A model generated the notes under the pieces. The model was not told where the DNA came from. It saw only the letters and a list, made by a program, of their open reading frames with translations, and ran no database searches. Of a stretch of DNA of 38,210 nt, positions 1 through 8,102 are shown piece after piece (position 1 is the first letter of the stretch; each line of letters begins with the position of its first letter). A program made the translations under genes and the position numbers. The stretch comes from Lightella neohaematopini (lineage in GTDB: Bacteria > Pseudomonadota > Gammaproteobacteria > Enterobacterales > Enterobacteriaceae), in contig JAOBJV010000006.1 in assembly GCA_025728385.1 (NCBI GenBank), positions 1 through 38,210 on the forward strand, in the 5' to 3' direction.

Positions 1-172
1 TCTTAAACCTATTCTACCTACTTTGGTAGAAAAAACAGAATTATTTCTTAATACTAGGTTAGTATGGGTGGATCATATTAATTATTCTAAATTAATTACT
101 AGTAGAATTAATTCATTTACACATTTAGCAAAACGAATAGAATTAACACAAGTTAAATTGATTATGAAATAG
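1..172 (+). CDS. metG: Methionyl-tRNA synthetase, 3' end only (partial)
   Basis: The window opens inside this gene; codons run from base 2 to a TAG at 170-172, giving the last 56 residues. The stretch matches the end of the anticodon-binding helical domain of E. coli MetRS, with recognisable pieces LKPILPTL, FLNTRLVW and INSFTHLAKRIELTQV. The family charges tRNA-Met, including the initiator, in the cytoplasm. In E. coli about 130 further residues follow, forming the EMAP-II/Trbp111-like tRNA-binding dimerisation domain. Here the frame stops right after the helical domain, and only 23 bases separate it from the convergent accC, so that domain is absent. The identification rests on a short remembered alignment but is collinear across the whole fragment. 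Confidence 0.8.
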   Translation, partial: LKPILPTLVEKTELFLNTRLVWVDHINYSKLITSRINSFTHLAKRIELTQVKLIMK

Positions 173-195
173 ATTAAAGTTAATCTGTAATAAAA

Positions 196-1521
196 TTATA
201 GATGTTTTATGTTAAACATACCTTGTTGTTGAAAGTAACTGTTATTAATAATTAAATTAATAAATTTGATATTTGTATTTATTCCATTTATGATTAATTC
301 ATCTAAAGCATTTTTCATACGTAAAATAGAAATATTTCTATTTTTACCAAAACATATTAGTTTACCAATCATAGAATCATAATATATAGGAACTTTATAT
401 CCACTATAGATGTGAGATTCCCAACGAATACCTAATCCTCCAGGAGGATGAAAATAATTAATTCTACCAGCACTAGGTACAAATTTGTCAGAATCTTCTG
501 CATTAATTCGACATTCAATAGCGTGACCTAAAATATTAATATCATTTTGTTTTATCGATAATGGTTGTCCAAGTGCAATTAATAATTGTTCTTTTACTAT
601 ATCTATACCAGTAATCATTTCAGTTACTGTATGTTCCACTTGAATTCTAGTATTCATTTCTATAAAATAGAACATATTATCTTTATATAAAAATTCAAAT
701 GTACCTACCCCTCTATAATTAATTGCAATACAAACTTCAATACATTTATCTCTAATACTCTTTAATAAATTATTATCGATATTGAATACCGGAGCTTCTT
801 CTATAATCTTCTGATAACGTCGTTGTATTGAACAATCTCGTTCATATAAAGTAACTACGTTACCATAATTATCAGCTATAATTTGTACTTCAATATGTCT
901 AGAATTATCTAGATATTTTTCGACATAAATTGAGTAACGATTATTAGTAATTTTTTCTTCTGTTTTTATAAAATTCAGTGATGAAATTAAATCTTTATCG
1001 TTATGTATAATATACATATTTTGACCACCACCACCATATGCTGATTTAATTATTAAAGGATAACCAATATTATTAGCTATATTAATATTTTTTTTTGTAT
1101 CATCTAATGATAGATAACTTGATCCTAGAATACATTGTATTCCCATTTTTTTCATAGTTTTTCTAGCAAGAATTTTATTACCCATTAGTCTTATGGTACT
1201 AGCTTTAGGTCCAATAAAAATAAATCCGGATTTTTCTACCTGTTCAGCAAAATTAGCATTTTCTGATAAAAAACCATAACCTGGATGAATAGCTGTTGAT
1301 TTAGTAATTTCTGCTGCAGATATAATTGCTGGAATATTTAAATAACTATTTTTAGGTTCTGGTAAACCTATACATATTGTTTCATCTGCTAAAAATACAT
1401 GCTTTAAATTTTTATCTATAGTTGAATATACAGCTACTGTTTTAATATTTAATTCCTTACATGCTCTAAGAATACGTAAAGCAATTTCTCCTCTGTTAGC
1501 AATAATAATTTTATGTAACAT
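196..1521 (-). CDS. accC: Biotin carboxylase subunit of acetyl-CoA carboxylase
   Basis: AccC carboxylates the biotin carried by AccB using ATP and bicarbonate, the first half-reaction of malonyl-CoA synthesis. The 441-residue product (E. coli 449) starts MLHKIIIANRGEIALRILRA; an in-frame ATG four codons upstream exists, but this start fits the family. Numbering coincides with E. coli through the ATP-grasp domain: K116, K159, H209, Q233 and K238 are present, as is the MNTRIQVEH segment. Unusual changes are Y162, Q167, N168 and Y170 in the glycine-rich loop (E. coli GGGGGRGMR) and Y236 in RRYQK, where E. coli has His. It overlaps accB by 11 bases and lies downstream of it, so the two are probably translated from one transcript with aroQ. 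Confidence 0.96.
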   Translation of the reverse strand: MLHKIIIANRGEIALRILRACKELNIKTVAVYSTIDKNLKHVFLADETICIGLPEPKNSYLNIPAIISAAEITKSTAIHPGYGFLSENANFAEQVEKSGFIFIGPKASTIRLMGNKILARKTMKKMGIQCILGSSYLSLDDTKKNINIANNIGYPLIIKSAYGGGGQNMYIIHNDKDLISSLNFIKTEEKITNNRYSIYVEKYLDNSRHIEVQIIADNYGNVVTLYERDCSIQRRYQKIIEEAPVFNIDNNLLKSIRDKCIEVCIAINYRGVGTFEFLYKDNMFYFIEMNTRIQVEHTVTEMITGIDIVKEQLLIALGQPLSIKQNDINILGHAIECRINAEDSDKFVPSAGRINYFHPPGGLGIRWESHIYSGYKVPIYYDSMIGKLICFGKNRNISILRMKNALDELIINGINTNIKFINLIINNSYFQQQGMFNIKHL

Positions 1522-1945
1522 AATTATTTTCAAGAATTATTAATGGTTCATCAAATTCTACTGGTTGTCCATTATTTAGTAAAATGTTTTTTATTACACC
1601 TGATTTTTCTGATTTAATTTGATTCATTACTTTCATTGCTTCAATAATAAATAAAACATCACCAATATTAATTTTTTGTCCTATTTGAATAAATGGTTTT
1701 GCATTTGGATAAGGTGTGCAATAAAAAGTACCTACCATAGGTGATCTTATTATATTATTTTCATTTGTATCTTCTAATTTATTATTTATTTGATTATTAT
1801 TTTTACGTTGTTTTATTAATTTATGGTTTATATTAAAATTATTACGACTTAATTTAATAGTTTCCTGATTTTCTTTAATTTCTAATTCTAGAATACTAGA
1901 ATTTTCAATTAGTGCTATTAATTTTTTTATTTTATTAATATTCAT
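1511..1945 (-). CDS. accB: Biotin carboxyl carrier protein of acetyl-CoA carboxylase
   Basis: AccB carries the biotin that shuttles CO2 from AccC to the AccA/AccD carboxyltransferase. The 144-residue product (E. coli 156) has the usual N-terminal helix (MNINKIKKLIALIENS), a shortened Asn/Lys-rich linker at about residues 35-65 in place of the Ala/Pro-rich one, and the C-terminal biotinyl domain with RSPMVGTFY and the biotinylation motif EAMKVMNQ (Lys105). A start four codons further upstream (MDYV) is possible, but the chosen ATG matches E. coli. The gene sits between aroQ and accC in the aroQ-accB-accC order known from many gammaproteobacteria; its stop overlaps the accC start. Confidence 0.96.
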   Translation of the reverse strand: MNINKIKKLIALIENSSILELEIKENQETIKLSRNNFNINHKLIKQRKNNNQINNKLEDTNENNIIRSPMVGTFYCTPYPNAKPFIQIGQKINIGDVLFIIEAMKVMNQIKSEKSGVIKNILLNNGQPVEFDEPLIILENNYVT

Positions 1946-1970
1946 AACATAATCCAAATTATAAAATTTA

Positions 1971-2420
1971 TTATTTACTTACTAAGTATTTTACTGCTTT
2001 TTGTAAAGCAAAATAATATCCTTCTGATCCTAAACCTGATATTGTACCTAATGCAATATCAGAAAAATATGAATAATTACGAAAATATTCTCTTGCATAT
2101 ATATTAGAAATATGTATTTCTATAAATGGTATATTAACTGCTATTAATGTATCTCTTAACGCAATACTGGTATGTGTAAAAGCTGCTGGATTAAACAATA
2201 TGAAATTAACATTATTGTATGATTGTTGAATACAATTAATTATTTTATGTTCTGCATTAGACTGAAAATAATTAAAATTAACTTTTAATTTATTTGCTAA
2301 TAATTTAAGATTACGTATAATATTATTAATATTAATGTTATTATAATATTTACTTTCTCTCAATGATAAAATATTAATGTTAGGTCCATTAATTAGTAGT
2401 ATATTAAATTTATTATGCAT
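1971..2420 (-). CDS. aroQ: Type II 3-dehydroquinate dehydratase
   Basis: This enzyme converts 3-dehydroquinate to 3-dehydroshikimate, step three of the chorismate pathway. The 149-residue length fits the type II (dodecameric) family. Active-site positions expected for the family are visible: NGPNINIL near the N-terminus, Arg21, Tyr26, Asn77 and His83 in NPAAFTHTS, EIHISN (Glu101, His103) and Arg110/Arg114 in AREYFR. The usual GTREP is altered to SLRES, but the catalytic Arg-Tyr spacing is kept. It precedes accB by 25 bases on the same strand. E. coli K-12 uses an unrelated type I enzyme (AroD) instead, whereas Buchnera and many other gammaproteobacteria have aroQ next to accBC. The start is the only reasonable ATG. 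Confidence 0.95.
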   Translation of the reverse strand: MHNKFNILLINGPNINILSLRESKYYNNININNIIRNLKLLANKLKVNFNYFQSNAEHKIINCIQQSYNNVNFILFNPAAFTHTSIALRDTLIAVNIPFIEIHISNIYAREYFRNYSYFSDIALGTISGLGSEGYYFALQKAVKYLVSK

Positions 2421-2595
2421 ATTTTTGAATTATAGTAATTTAAAAAATCTAAATTTATTAATATTTTACTACTTATTATATTAATATTAAAGTAATAGAG
2501 TATATATATTTTGTTTTAAATTTAAAATGCATATTTGATTTATTTTATTAAAAAATAAATAAATTTTAATATTTAAATTGTTTATTATTCTTATT

Positions 2596-3645
2596 ATGTT
2601 AAAAAAAATAAGAGGTATTTTTTCTAATGATTTATCTATAGATTTAGGAACAGCAAATACCTTAATATATGTTCGGGGACAAGGAATTGTGTTAAATGAA
2701 CCATCTGTTGTTGCTATTAGACATGATCGTATGGGGTGTCCAAAAAATGTTGCTGCTGTTGGTAGTGCAGCAAAACTAATGTTAGGTCGTACTCCTGGTC
2801 ATATTTCTGCTATTAGACCAATGAAAGATGGAGTAATTGCTGATTTCTTCATCACTGAAAAAATGTTACAACATTTTATTAAACAAGTTCATAGTAATAG
2901 TTTCATGCGTCCTAGTCCTAGAGTTTTAGTTTGTGTACCTGTTGGAGCAACTAGAGTAGAACGTAGAGCTATTAAAGAATCTGCTCAAGGAGCAGGTGCT
3001 AGAGAAGTATTTTTAATTGATGAACCAATGGCAGCAGCTATTGGTGCTGGATTACCAGTATCGGAAGCAATTGGTTCTATGGTTGTGGATGTTGGTGGAG
3101 GAACTACAGAAGTGGCAGTTATTTCTTTGAATGGAGTAGTATATTCTTCTTCAGTAAGAATCGGTGGTGATCGTTTTGATGAAGCTATTATTAATTATGT
3201 TCGTAGAAATTACGGTTCATTAATAGGAGAAGTAACAGCAGAAAGAATTAAAAATAGTATAGGATTAGCTTGTATTAATAACAATGATGAAATTAAAACT
3301 ATTGAAGTTAGAGGACGTAATTTAGCAGAGGGTATTCCTCGTAGTTTTAGTTTAAATTCTGAAGAAATATTAGGTGCTTTACAAGAAACTCTAACAGGTA
3401 TTATTAGCGCTATAATGATTGCACTAGAACAATGTCCTCCAGAATTAGCTTCTGATATTTCAGAAAAAGGGATGATATTAACAGGCGGTGGTGCATTATT
3501 AGTTAATTTAGACCAATTGATTATGGATAAAACTAGCATTCCTGTAGTTATTGCTGATGATCCACTTACTTGTGTTGCTAGAGGTGGTGGTAAAGCATTA
3601 GAAATGATAGATATGCATGGTGATGATTTATTAAATATTGAATAA
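2596..3645 (+). CDS. mreB: Rod shape-determining actin homologue MreB
   Basis: MreB is a bacterial actin that polymerises under the inner membrane and guides the elongasome. The 349-residue product (E. coli 347) is among the best conserved in the window: MLKKIRGIFSNDLSIDLGTA at the start, the phosphate-binding DLGTAN and DVGGGTTE (about residues 16 and 165), and LTGGGALL and GGGKALEMIDMHG near the end. The frame is open 18 bases further upstream to a TTG, but the ATG at 2596 reproduces the E. coli N-terminus. It is transcribed divergently from aroQ across a 175-base gap and convergently with tldD. In E. coli it is followed by mreC and mreD; neither is here. No convincing Shine-Dalgarno sequence is visible. 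Confidence 0.97.
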   Translation: MLKKIRGIFSNDLSIDLGTANTLIYVRGQGIVLNEPSVVAIRHDRMGCPKNVAAVGSAAKLMLGRTPGHISAIRPMKDGVIADFFITEKMLQHFIKQVHSNSFMRPSPRVLVCVPVGATRVERRAIKESAQGAGAREVFLIDEPMAAAIGAGLPVSEAIGSMVVDVGGGTTEVAVISLNGVVYSSSVRIGGDRFDEAIINYVRRNYGSLIGEVTAERIKNSIGLACINNNDEIKTIEVRGRNLAEGIPRSFSLNSEEILGALQETLTGIISAIMIALEQCPPELASDISEKGMILTGGGALLVNLDQLIMDKTSIPVVIADDPLTCVARGGGKALEMIDMHGDDLLNIE

Positions 3646-3660
3646 GAAAATTTTCTTATT
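3641..3660. terminator. Palindrome spanning both stop codons of mreB and tldD
   Basis: A perfect 20-base palindrome (arms AATAAGAAAA / TTTTCTTATT) contains the mreB stop (3643-3645) and the tldD stop on the opposite strand (3656-3658). It is followed on the plus side by a T-rich run. As RNA it could fold into an 8-bp, almost entirely A-U stem with a 4-base loop on either transcript, so it may act as a weak bidirectional terminator. The stem is poor in G-C pairs, and in DNA this AT-rich such palindromes can arise by chance. Confidence 0.3.
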
Positions 3661-5101
3661 TTATTTTAGTTCCTCCAACCACCATTTGATCTATTTTTAT
3701 TGTTGGTTGACCTACAGTAACTGGAATAGTTTGTCCATTTTTACTACATAAACCAATCCCGCTATCTATTTTTAGATCATCCCCAACCATAGAAATTTTG
3801 TTCATAATCTCAATACCTGATCCAATCAATGTCGCATTTTTAATTGGTTTATTTATATATCCATTTTTTATTAAGTAAGCTTCTGAAGTTGAAAACACAA
3901 ACTTACCAGAAGTAATATCTACTTGCCCCCCACTAAAATTTACAGCATATATACCATAATCAACACTTTTAATAATATCTTGAGTATTAATATTACCTGG
4001 TAACATATATGTATTAGTCATTCTAGGTATTGGTAAATGTGCATATGATTCTCTACGAGCATTACCAGTTGGATGTAATCCCATTAATTTAGCATTTAAT
4101 TTATCTTGCATATATTTTATTAAATAACCATTTTTAATTAATACATTATATTGACTAGGAGTACCTTCATCATCAATTATTAATGATCCTCTAGAATCTT
4201 TTAAAGTACCATCATCAACAATAGTACATAGTTTTGATACAACTAATGTATTTAATTTATTGCTAAATACTGAACTACCTTGTCGATTAAAATCACTTTC
4301 TAAGCCATGCCCTACAGCTTCATGTAGTAGCACTCCTGGCCAACCCGATCCTAATACTACAGGCATTGTACCTGCAGGAGCTGGAACAGCAGATAAATTA
4401 ACTAATGCAATTTTTAGGGCATTATATATTAAATCATGCATACAAATATTTTTTCCAAGAAAATATTTATAATCTGTTCTTTTACTATTACTATTTGATC
4501 CCCATTCAATTTTATTATCTTGTTCTACTTGAATATTTATTGATAAATTCACTAACGGTCTAATATCAGCAGTTAATATTCCATCTGATGTAGCAATTAA
4601 TATATATTCATATGAACTAGATAATGCTATAATAACCTCTTTTACTCTCCGATCCATATTTCTTGCTGTGTGATTTATATCATGCAATAATAATATTTTA
4701 TCATCCATATTCAAACTACTTAACGGGTTATCATGAGAATAAATATTATGTTGTATGTTTTGAGGAGTTAATATTTTTACTTTAAAATTACCGTATTGAT
4801 CAGTGATATCACGAGCTAATATAATACTTTTTTGTAATATATTATTGTTAATTTGATTAGCATAAGCAAATCCGGTTTTATTATTACGAATAACTCTAAT
4901 ACCAATTCCATTATCAATACTATAGTTACTATGTTTAATGATATTATTTTCCATTACTAATCGTTCATAGTATGATAATTGTATGTATATATCAGAATAA
5001 TGTATATTATAATTATTAACAGATGCTAATGCAGAAAATAAATCACTATGTGTAATTTTATTTTGTGTTAATAATACGTCAGTAACTTTATCTAATATCA
5101 T
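3656..5101 (-). CDS. tldD: Metalloprotease TldD
   Basis: TldD forms a heterodimeric zinc protease with TldE (PmbA) in E. coli; it degrades unfolded peptides and matures some peptide antibiotics, and it was also named for effects on gyrase poisons. The length, 481 residues, equals that of E. coli. The HExxxH metal motif is intact as HEAVGH (His260-His265), followed by GLESDF. The C-terminal region has GGGTKIK-type family sequence in VGGTKIK, the conserved VDITSGKFVFSTSEAYL, and GIGLCSKNGQ with the conserved Cys. The partner gene tldE is not in this window. The gene is convergent with mreB, with only 10 bases between the stops. Confidence 0.95.
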   Translation of the reverse strand: MILDKVTDVLLTQNKITHSDLFSALASVNNYNIHYSDIYIQLSYYERLVMENNIIKHSNYSIDNGIGIRVIRNNKTGFAYANQINNNILQKSIILARDITDQYGNFKVKILTPQNIQHNIYSHDNPLSSLNMDDKILLLHDINHTARNMDRRVKEVIIALSSSYEYILIATSDGILTADIRPLVNLSINIQVEQDNKIEWGSNSNSKRTDYKYFLGKNICMHDLIYNALKIALVNLSAVPAPAGTMPVVLGSGWPGVLLHEAVGHGLESDFNRQGSSVFSNKLNTLVVSKLCTIVDDGTLKDSRGSLIIDDEGTPSQYNVLIKNGYLIKYMQDKLNAKLMGLHPTGNARRESYAHLPIPRMTNTYMLPGNINTQDIIKSVDYGIYAVNFSGGQVDITSGKFVFSTSEAYLIKNGYINKPIKNATLIGSGIEIMNKISMVGDDLKIDSGIGLCSKNGQTIPVTVGQPTIKIDQMVVGGTKIK

Positions 5102-5165
5102 ACTAATATAAAATAATTTAAGTGTAAATTAACGTAAAATATCATAATAAAAACAATAATTATAT

Positions 5166-6581
5166 TTACATATAAATCTTGAATAAATTAAATAATAAGT
5201 TTGGACATACACCTAATATTAATAATAATAAAGAAAGAATTATTGTACATACTAAACAAATTATTTTAGTTATATCATAACTAACAACATGATTATAATT
5301 TATTTGTTTATAAGTACTGCCAATAATACGTAAATAATATATAAAACTAATTATAGTAGTTACTACCATAGTAACCATTAACCACCAGATATGATAATTA
5401 CTAATATATAAAAACATATAAAATTTATTAACAAATCCTAAAGTTATCGGGATACCAGATAATGATAATATATTAACTATTAATAAACTTGTCAATAGTG
5501 GATATTTATAAAATATTCCATAGTACAATGATAGTGGTAACATATTATGTTTCTTATTTCGATAATTAGTAATTATATGTATAATTGTAATAATATTTAA
5601 ATTAGTGATAATATAGTTTACTATATTACTAAATACTATCGGAATAAAATTATTATTATAATATGCGATTACTAATCCAATTGATAAGTAACCAATATGT
5701 GATATTGAAGAATAAGCGATTATTTTTCTAAGGTTAGTTTGACTTAATGTCATAAAATTACCTATAATAATAGATAAGACAGAGATAGCCATGACTATAT
5801 ATACAAAATCATTATTACTTAATAAAGTGTATAATATTAACTTAAATAATATAACAAATGTGGCTAGTTTAACTATTATATTAAGTACAACCAAGATTGG
5901 AATTGGTACATGTTGATAAATACTGCTGATCCATAAATGACATGGTACTAATGATAACTTAAAACAAATACCAATTAGTAGTATAATTAATCCTGATATA
6001 TAGATTTGTTTATTACTGATAATATGTTTTGTGATTAGTAATAAACTATGACTACTATTATAAATTAATAATGTACCTAACATAATTAATAATAATGTTA
6101 CAATGGAAATAATCATATATTTAATTGATATACTAACTATATAATAACTAGTTTTATAGTTTAGTACTCCAATTAAAGATATAGATGTTAATTCCATACA
6201 TAATAATATAACTGCTAAATGATTAGTATTTATTAATAAGTAAGAACTAATAATTGTAATTAAAATAAATAAATAAACTTCGTCATATTTAATATTAGAT
6301 AATTTCATCCAATTATTAATTTGCATAATATTAATTATACTAATTGTTAATATTAGTATGTTAAATAATTTTGTATGACTATTAATAACAATTAAATTAT
6401 TAATATTAATTATATTATGTTTATTAATAATCGTAGTTATTAACGCACAAAATACTCCAACAATAGTAATTATATAGTTAATTATTGTTGTGCAGTTTAA
6501 TATAATTGTGCATGTAACTAAAAATATTGATCCACCAATAATAATTAATGGTAGTAATGTAAGTAATTCATAATTAATCAT
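5166..6581 (-). CDS. nuoN: NADH-quinone oxidoreductase subunit N
   Basis: NuoN is one of three antiporter-like proton-pumping membrane subunits of complex I. The 471-residue product (E. coli 485) is hydrophobic throughout, with about 14 predicted membrane segments. Family charged residues are kept: the Glu in CMELTSISL, the Lys in GICFKLSLVPCHLW, the Lys in NIIVKLATF and the Lys in TLGFVNKFY, matching E. coli E133, K217, K247 and K395. I start it at MINYELLTLLPL, which aligns with E. coli MTITPQNLIALLPL; an ATG eight codons upstream (6605) is also possible. It is the last gene of the nuo operon and follows nuoM closely. Confidence 0.95.
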   Translation of the reverse strand: MINYELLTLLPLIIIGGSIFLVTCTIILNCTTIINYIITIVGVFCALITTIINKHNIININNLIVINSHTKLFNILILTISIINIMQINNWMKLSNIKYDEVYLFILITIISSYLLINTNHLAVILLCMELTSISLIGVLNYKTSYYIVSISIKYMIISIVTLLLIMLGTLLIYNSSHSLLLITKHIISNKQIYISGLIILLIGICFKLSLVPCHLWISSIYQHVPIPILVVLNIIVKLATFVILFKLILYTLLSNNDFVYIVMAISVLSIIIGNFMTLSQTNLRKIIAYSSISHIGYLSIGLVIAYYNNNFIPIVFSNIVNYIITNLNIITIIHIITNYRNKKHNMLPLSLYYGIFYKYPLLTSLLIVNILSLSGIPITLGFVNKFYMFLYISNYHIWWLMVTMVVTTIISFIYYLRIIGSTYKQINYNHVVSYDITKIICLVCTIILSLLLLILGVCPNLLFNLFKIYM

Positions 6582-6610
6582 AGTATTAAAATACTCATAT
6601 ATCATTTTTT

Positions 6611-8077
6611 TTACTTAAACAAAATATTTAAAATTAATTGTGGATATAAACCTAATAATAGTATTATTATTACTAATAGTAATAATACTAATTGATCCTT
6701 TTTAGTAACACTAAAACTAAATTTATTAGCTAATTTATATTCACCATAACATACTAATTGTATTACTTTTAATGCAGGTATAACCAATAATAGTAAACTA
6801 ATAATAATAATTATTGTTAGTATCGGATGAATATTAAAATTAGTTAACAATATTATAAATTCACCAATAAAATTACCAGTACCAGGTAATCCAAATATAG
6901 AAACAATTAATATTATTAATAATGCTGGCACAATACCCATGTTATCCCATAATCCACTAATATTATTAATATTTCTTGTACCTAAATATTTATGAAAATA
7001 TCCTGTTACAATAATTAACCCAGCAGTAGATACACTATGTGATAGTATAAATATTACGATACCAAAATAAGCAGTATTATAAGTATTATATATTGCTATT
7101 AATAATAGCCCCATATGAGATATGTTTATATATGATATTATTCTTTTTATATCTGTTTGATTAAATGACATTATGGCACCATAAAGAATATTAAATACAC
7201 CAATTATAGATATAATTAATATAAATTTATTAGAACTAACCGGAAAAAATGGTATACAAAAACGTATAATACCATATATTGCTGTTTTTAGTAAAAATCC
7301 ATTTAAATCCATAGCTCCATTAGCTGGAGCATATGTTTGTATGTCTACATACCAGTTATGTAACGGTATAACAGGTATTTTAATAGCGAATGCTATAAAT
7401 AATGTCAACATTAATAAATATTCGGTATATTTATTTAAATTTAGAGATACTAAATCTTGATAATTAAAACTCCATACACCACAATAATTATGATATATAC
7501 TAGCTAAGGTGACAATAACACTCAATATACATAAACTACTAATTTGGGAATATATAAAAAATTTAGTTGCAGCTTTTAAACACAAAGTCTTATTAACTAA
7601 TTGGTTATAACCAAAATTAATAGTTAAAAAATATATCGGGATATTAACTATTTCCCAAAAACATAAAAATAAAAACATATTAATTGATAAAAACATACCA
7701 ATAGTACTACTAATAATAATTAGTATATTAAAATAAAATGATCCTATATTAGGATAATCATTTATTGATATACATAATATTGATATTAATCCTAATAAGA
7801 TTGTCAACAATAACATCACAATTGTCAAATTATCTATAGCTAAAATAAAATTAACACCAATAGTTGGTATCCAAGGAATATTATATGTTAATAACCATGA
7901 TGTGTGACTAGAATATATTGTATTTTGACATTTTTGGTATATTAAAATAAACAATAATACTTCTACAAGCAAAGTAATAATTGCAATAATGTGAGGTAAA
8001 ATATTATTAATACGCTCACATTGCCAGCATAAAATACCGCCAATTATAGGAATAATTATTAACCAGAGTAATAACAT
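6611..8077 (-). CDS. nuoM: NADH-quinone oxidoreductase subunit M
   Basis: NuoM is the second antiporter-like proton channel subunit of complex I, in the inner membrane. The 488-residue product (E. coli 509) begins MLLLWLIIIPIIGGILCWQ like E. coli. Key buried charges are visible: Glu in FWEIVNIPIYF (E144), Lys in FAIKIPVIPLHNW (K234), Lys in GFLLKTAIYG (K265) and Glu in GTGNFIGEFIILL (E407). The protein is membrane-spanning along its whole length, with about 14 segments. It lies between nuoL and nuoN with short spacers (25 bases upstream), consistent with one polycistronic message. Nothing suggests inactivation. Confidence 0.97.
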   Translation of the reverse strand: MLLLWLIIIPIIGGILCWQCERINNILPHIIAIITLLVEVLLFILIYQKCQNTIYSSHTSWLLTYNIPWIPTIGVNFILAIDNLTIVMLLLTILLGLISILCISINDYPNIGSFYFNILIIISSTIGMFLSINMFLFLCFWEIVNIPIYFLTINFGYNQLVNKTLCLKAATKFFIYSQISSLCILSVIVTLASIYHNYCGVWSFNYQDLVSLNLNKYTEYLLMLTLFIAFAIKIPVIPLHNWYVDIQTYAPANGAMDLNGFLLKTAIYGIIRFCIPFFPVSSNKFILIISIIGVFNILYGAIMSFNQTDIKRIISYINISHMGLLLIAIYNTYNTAYFGIVIFILSHSVSTAGLIIVTGYFHKYLGTRNINNISGLWDNMGIVPALLIILIVSIFGLPGTGNFIGEFIILLTNFNIHPILTIIIIISLLLLVIPALKVIQLVCYGEYKLANKFSFSVTKKDQLVLLLLVIIILLLGLYPQLILNILFK

Positions 8078-8102
8078 AACAAGTGATTTTAAAAATATAA
8101 CA

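Noticed and set aside
171..186. Inverted repeat AGATTAA-AG-TTAATCT between metG and accC
   Set aside because: Seven-base arms of almost pure A/T are expected many times by chance in this composition; too weak to call a terminator.
3210..3539. 109-codon minus-strand frame inside mreB
   Set aside because: Antisense to the most conserved part of MreB; its openness follows from mreB codon usage.
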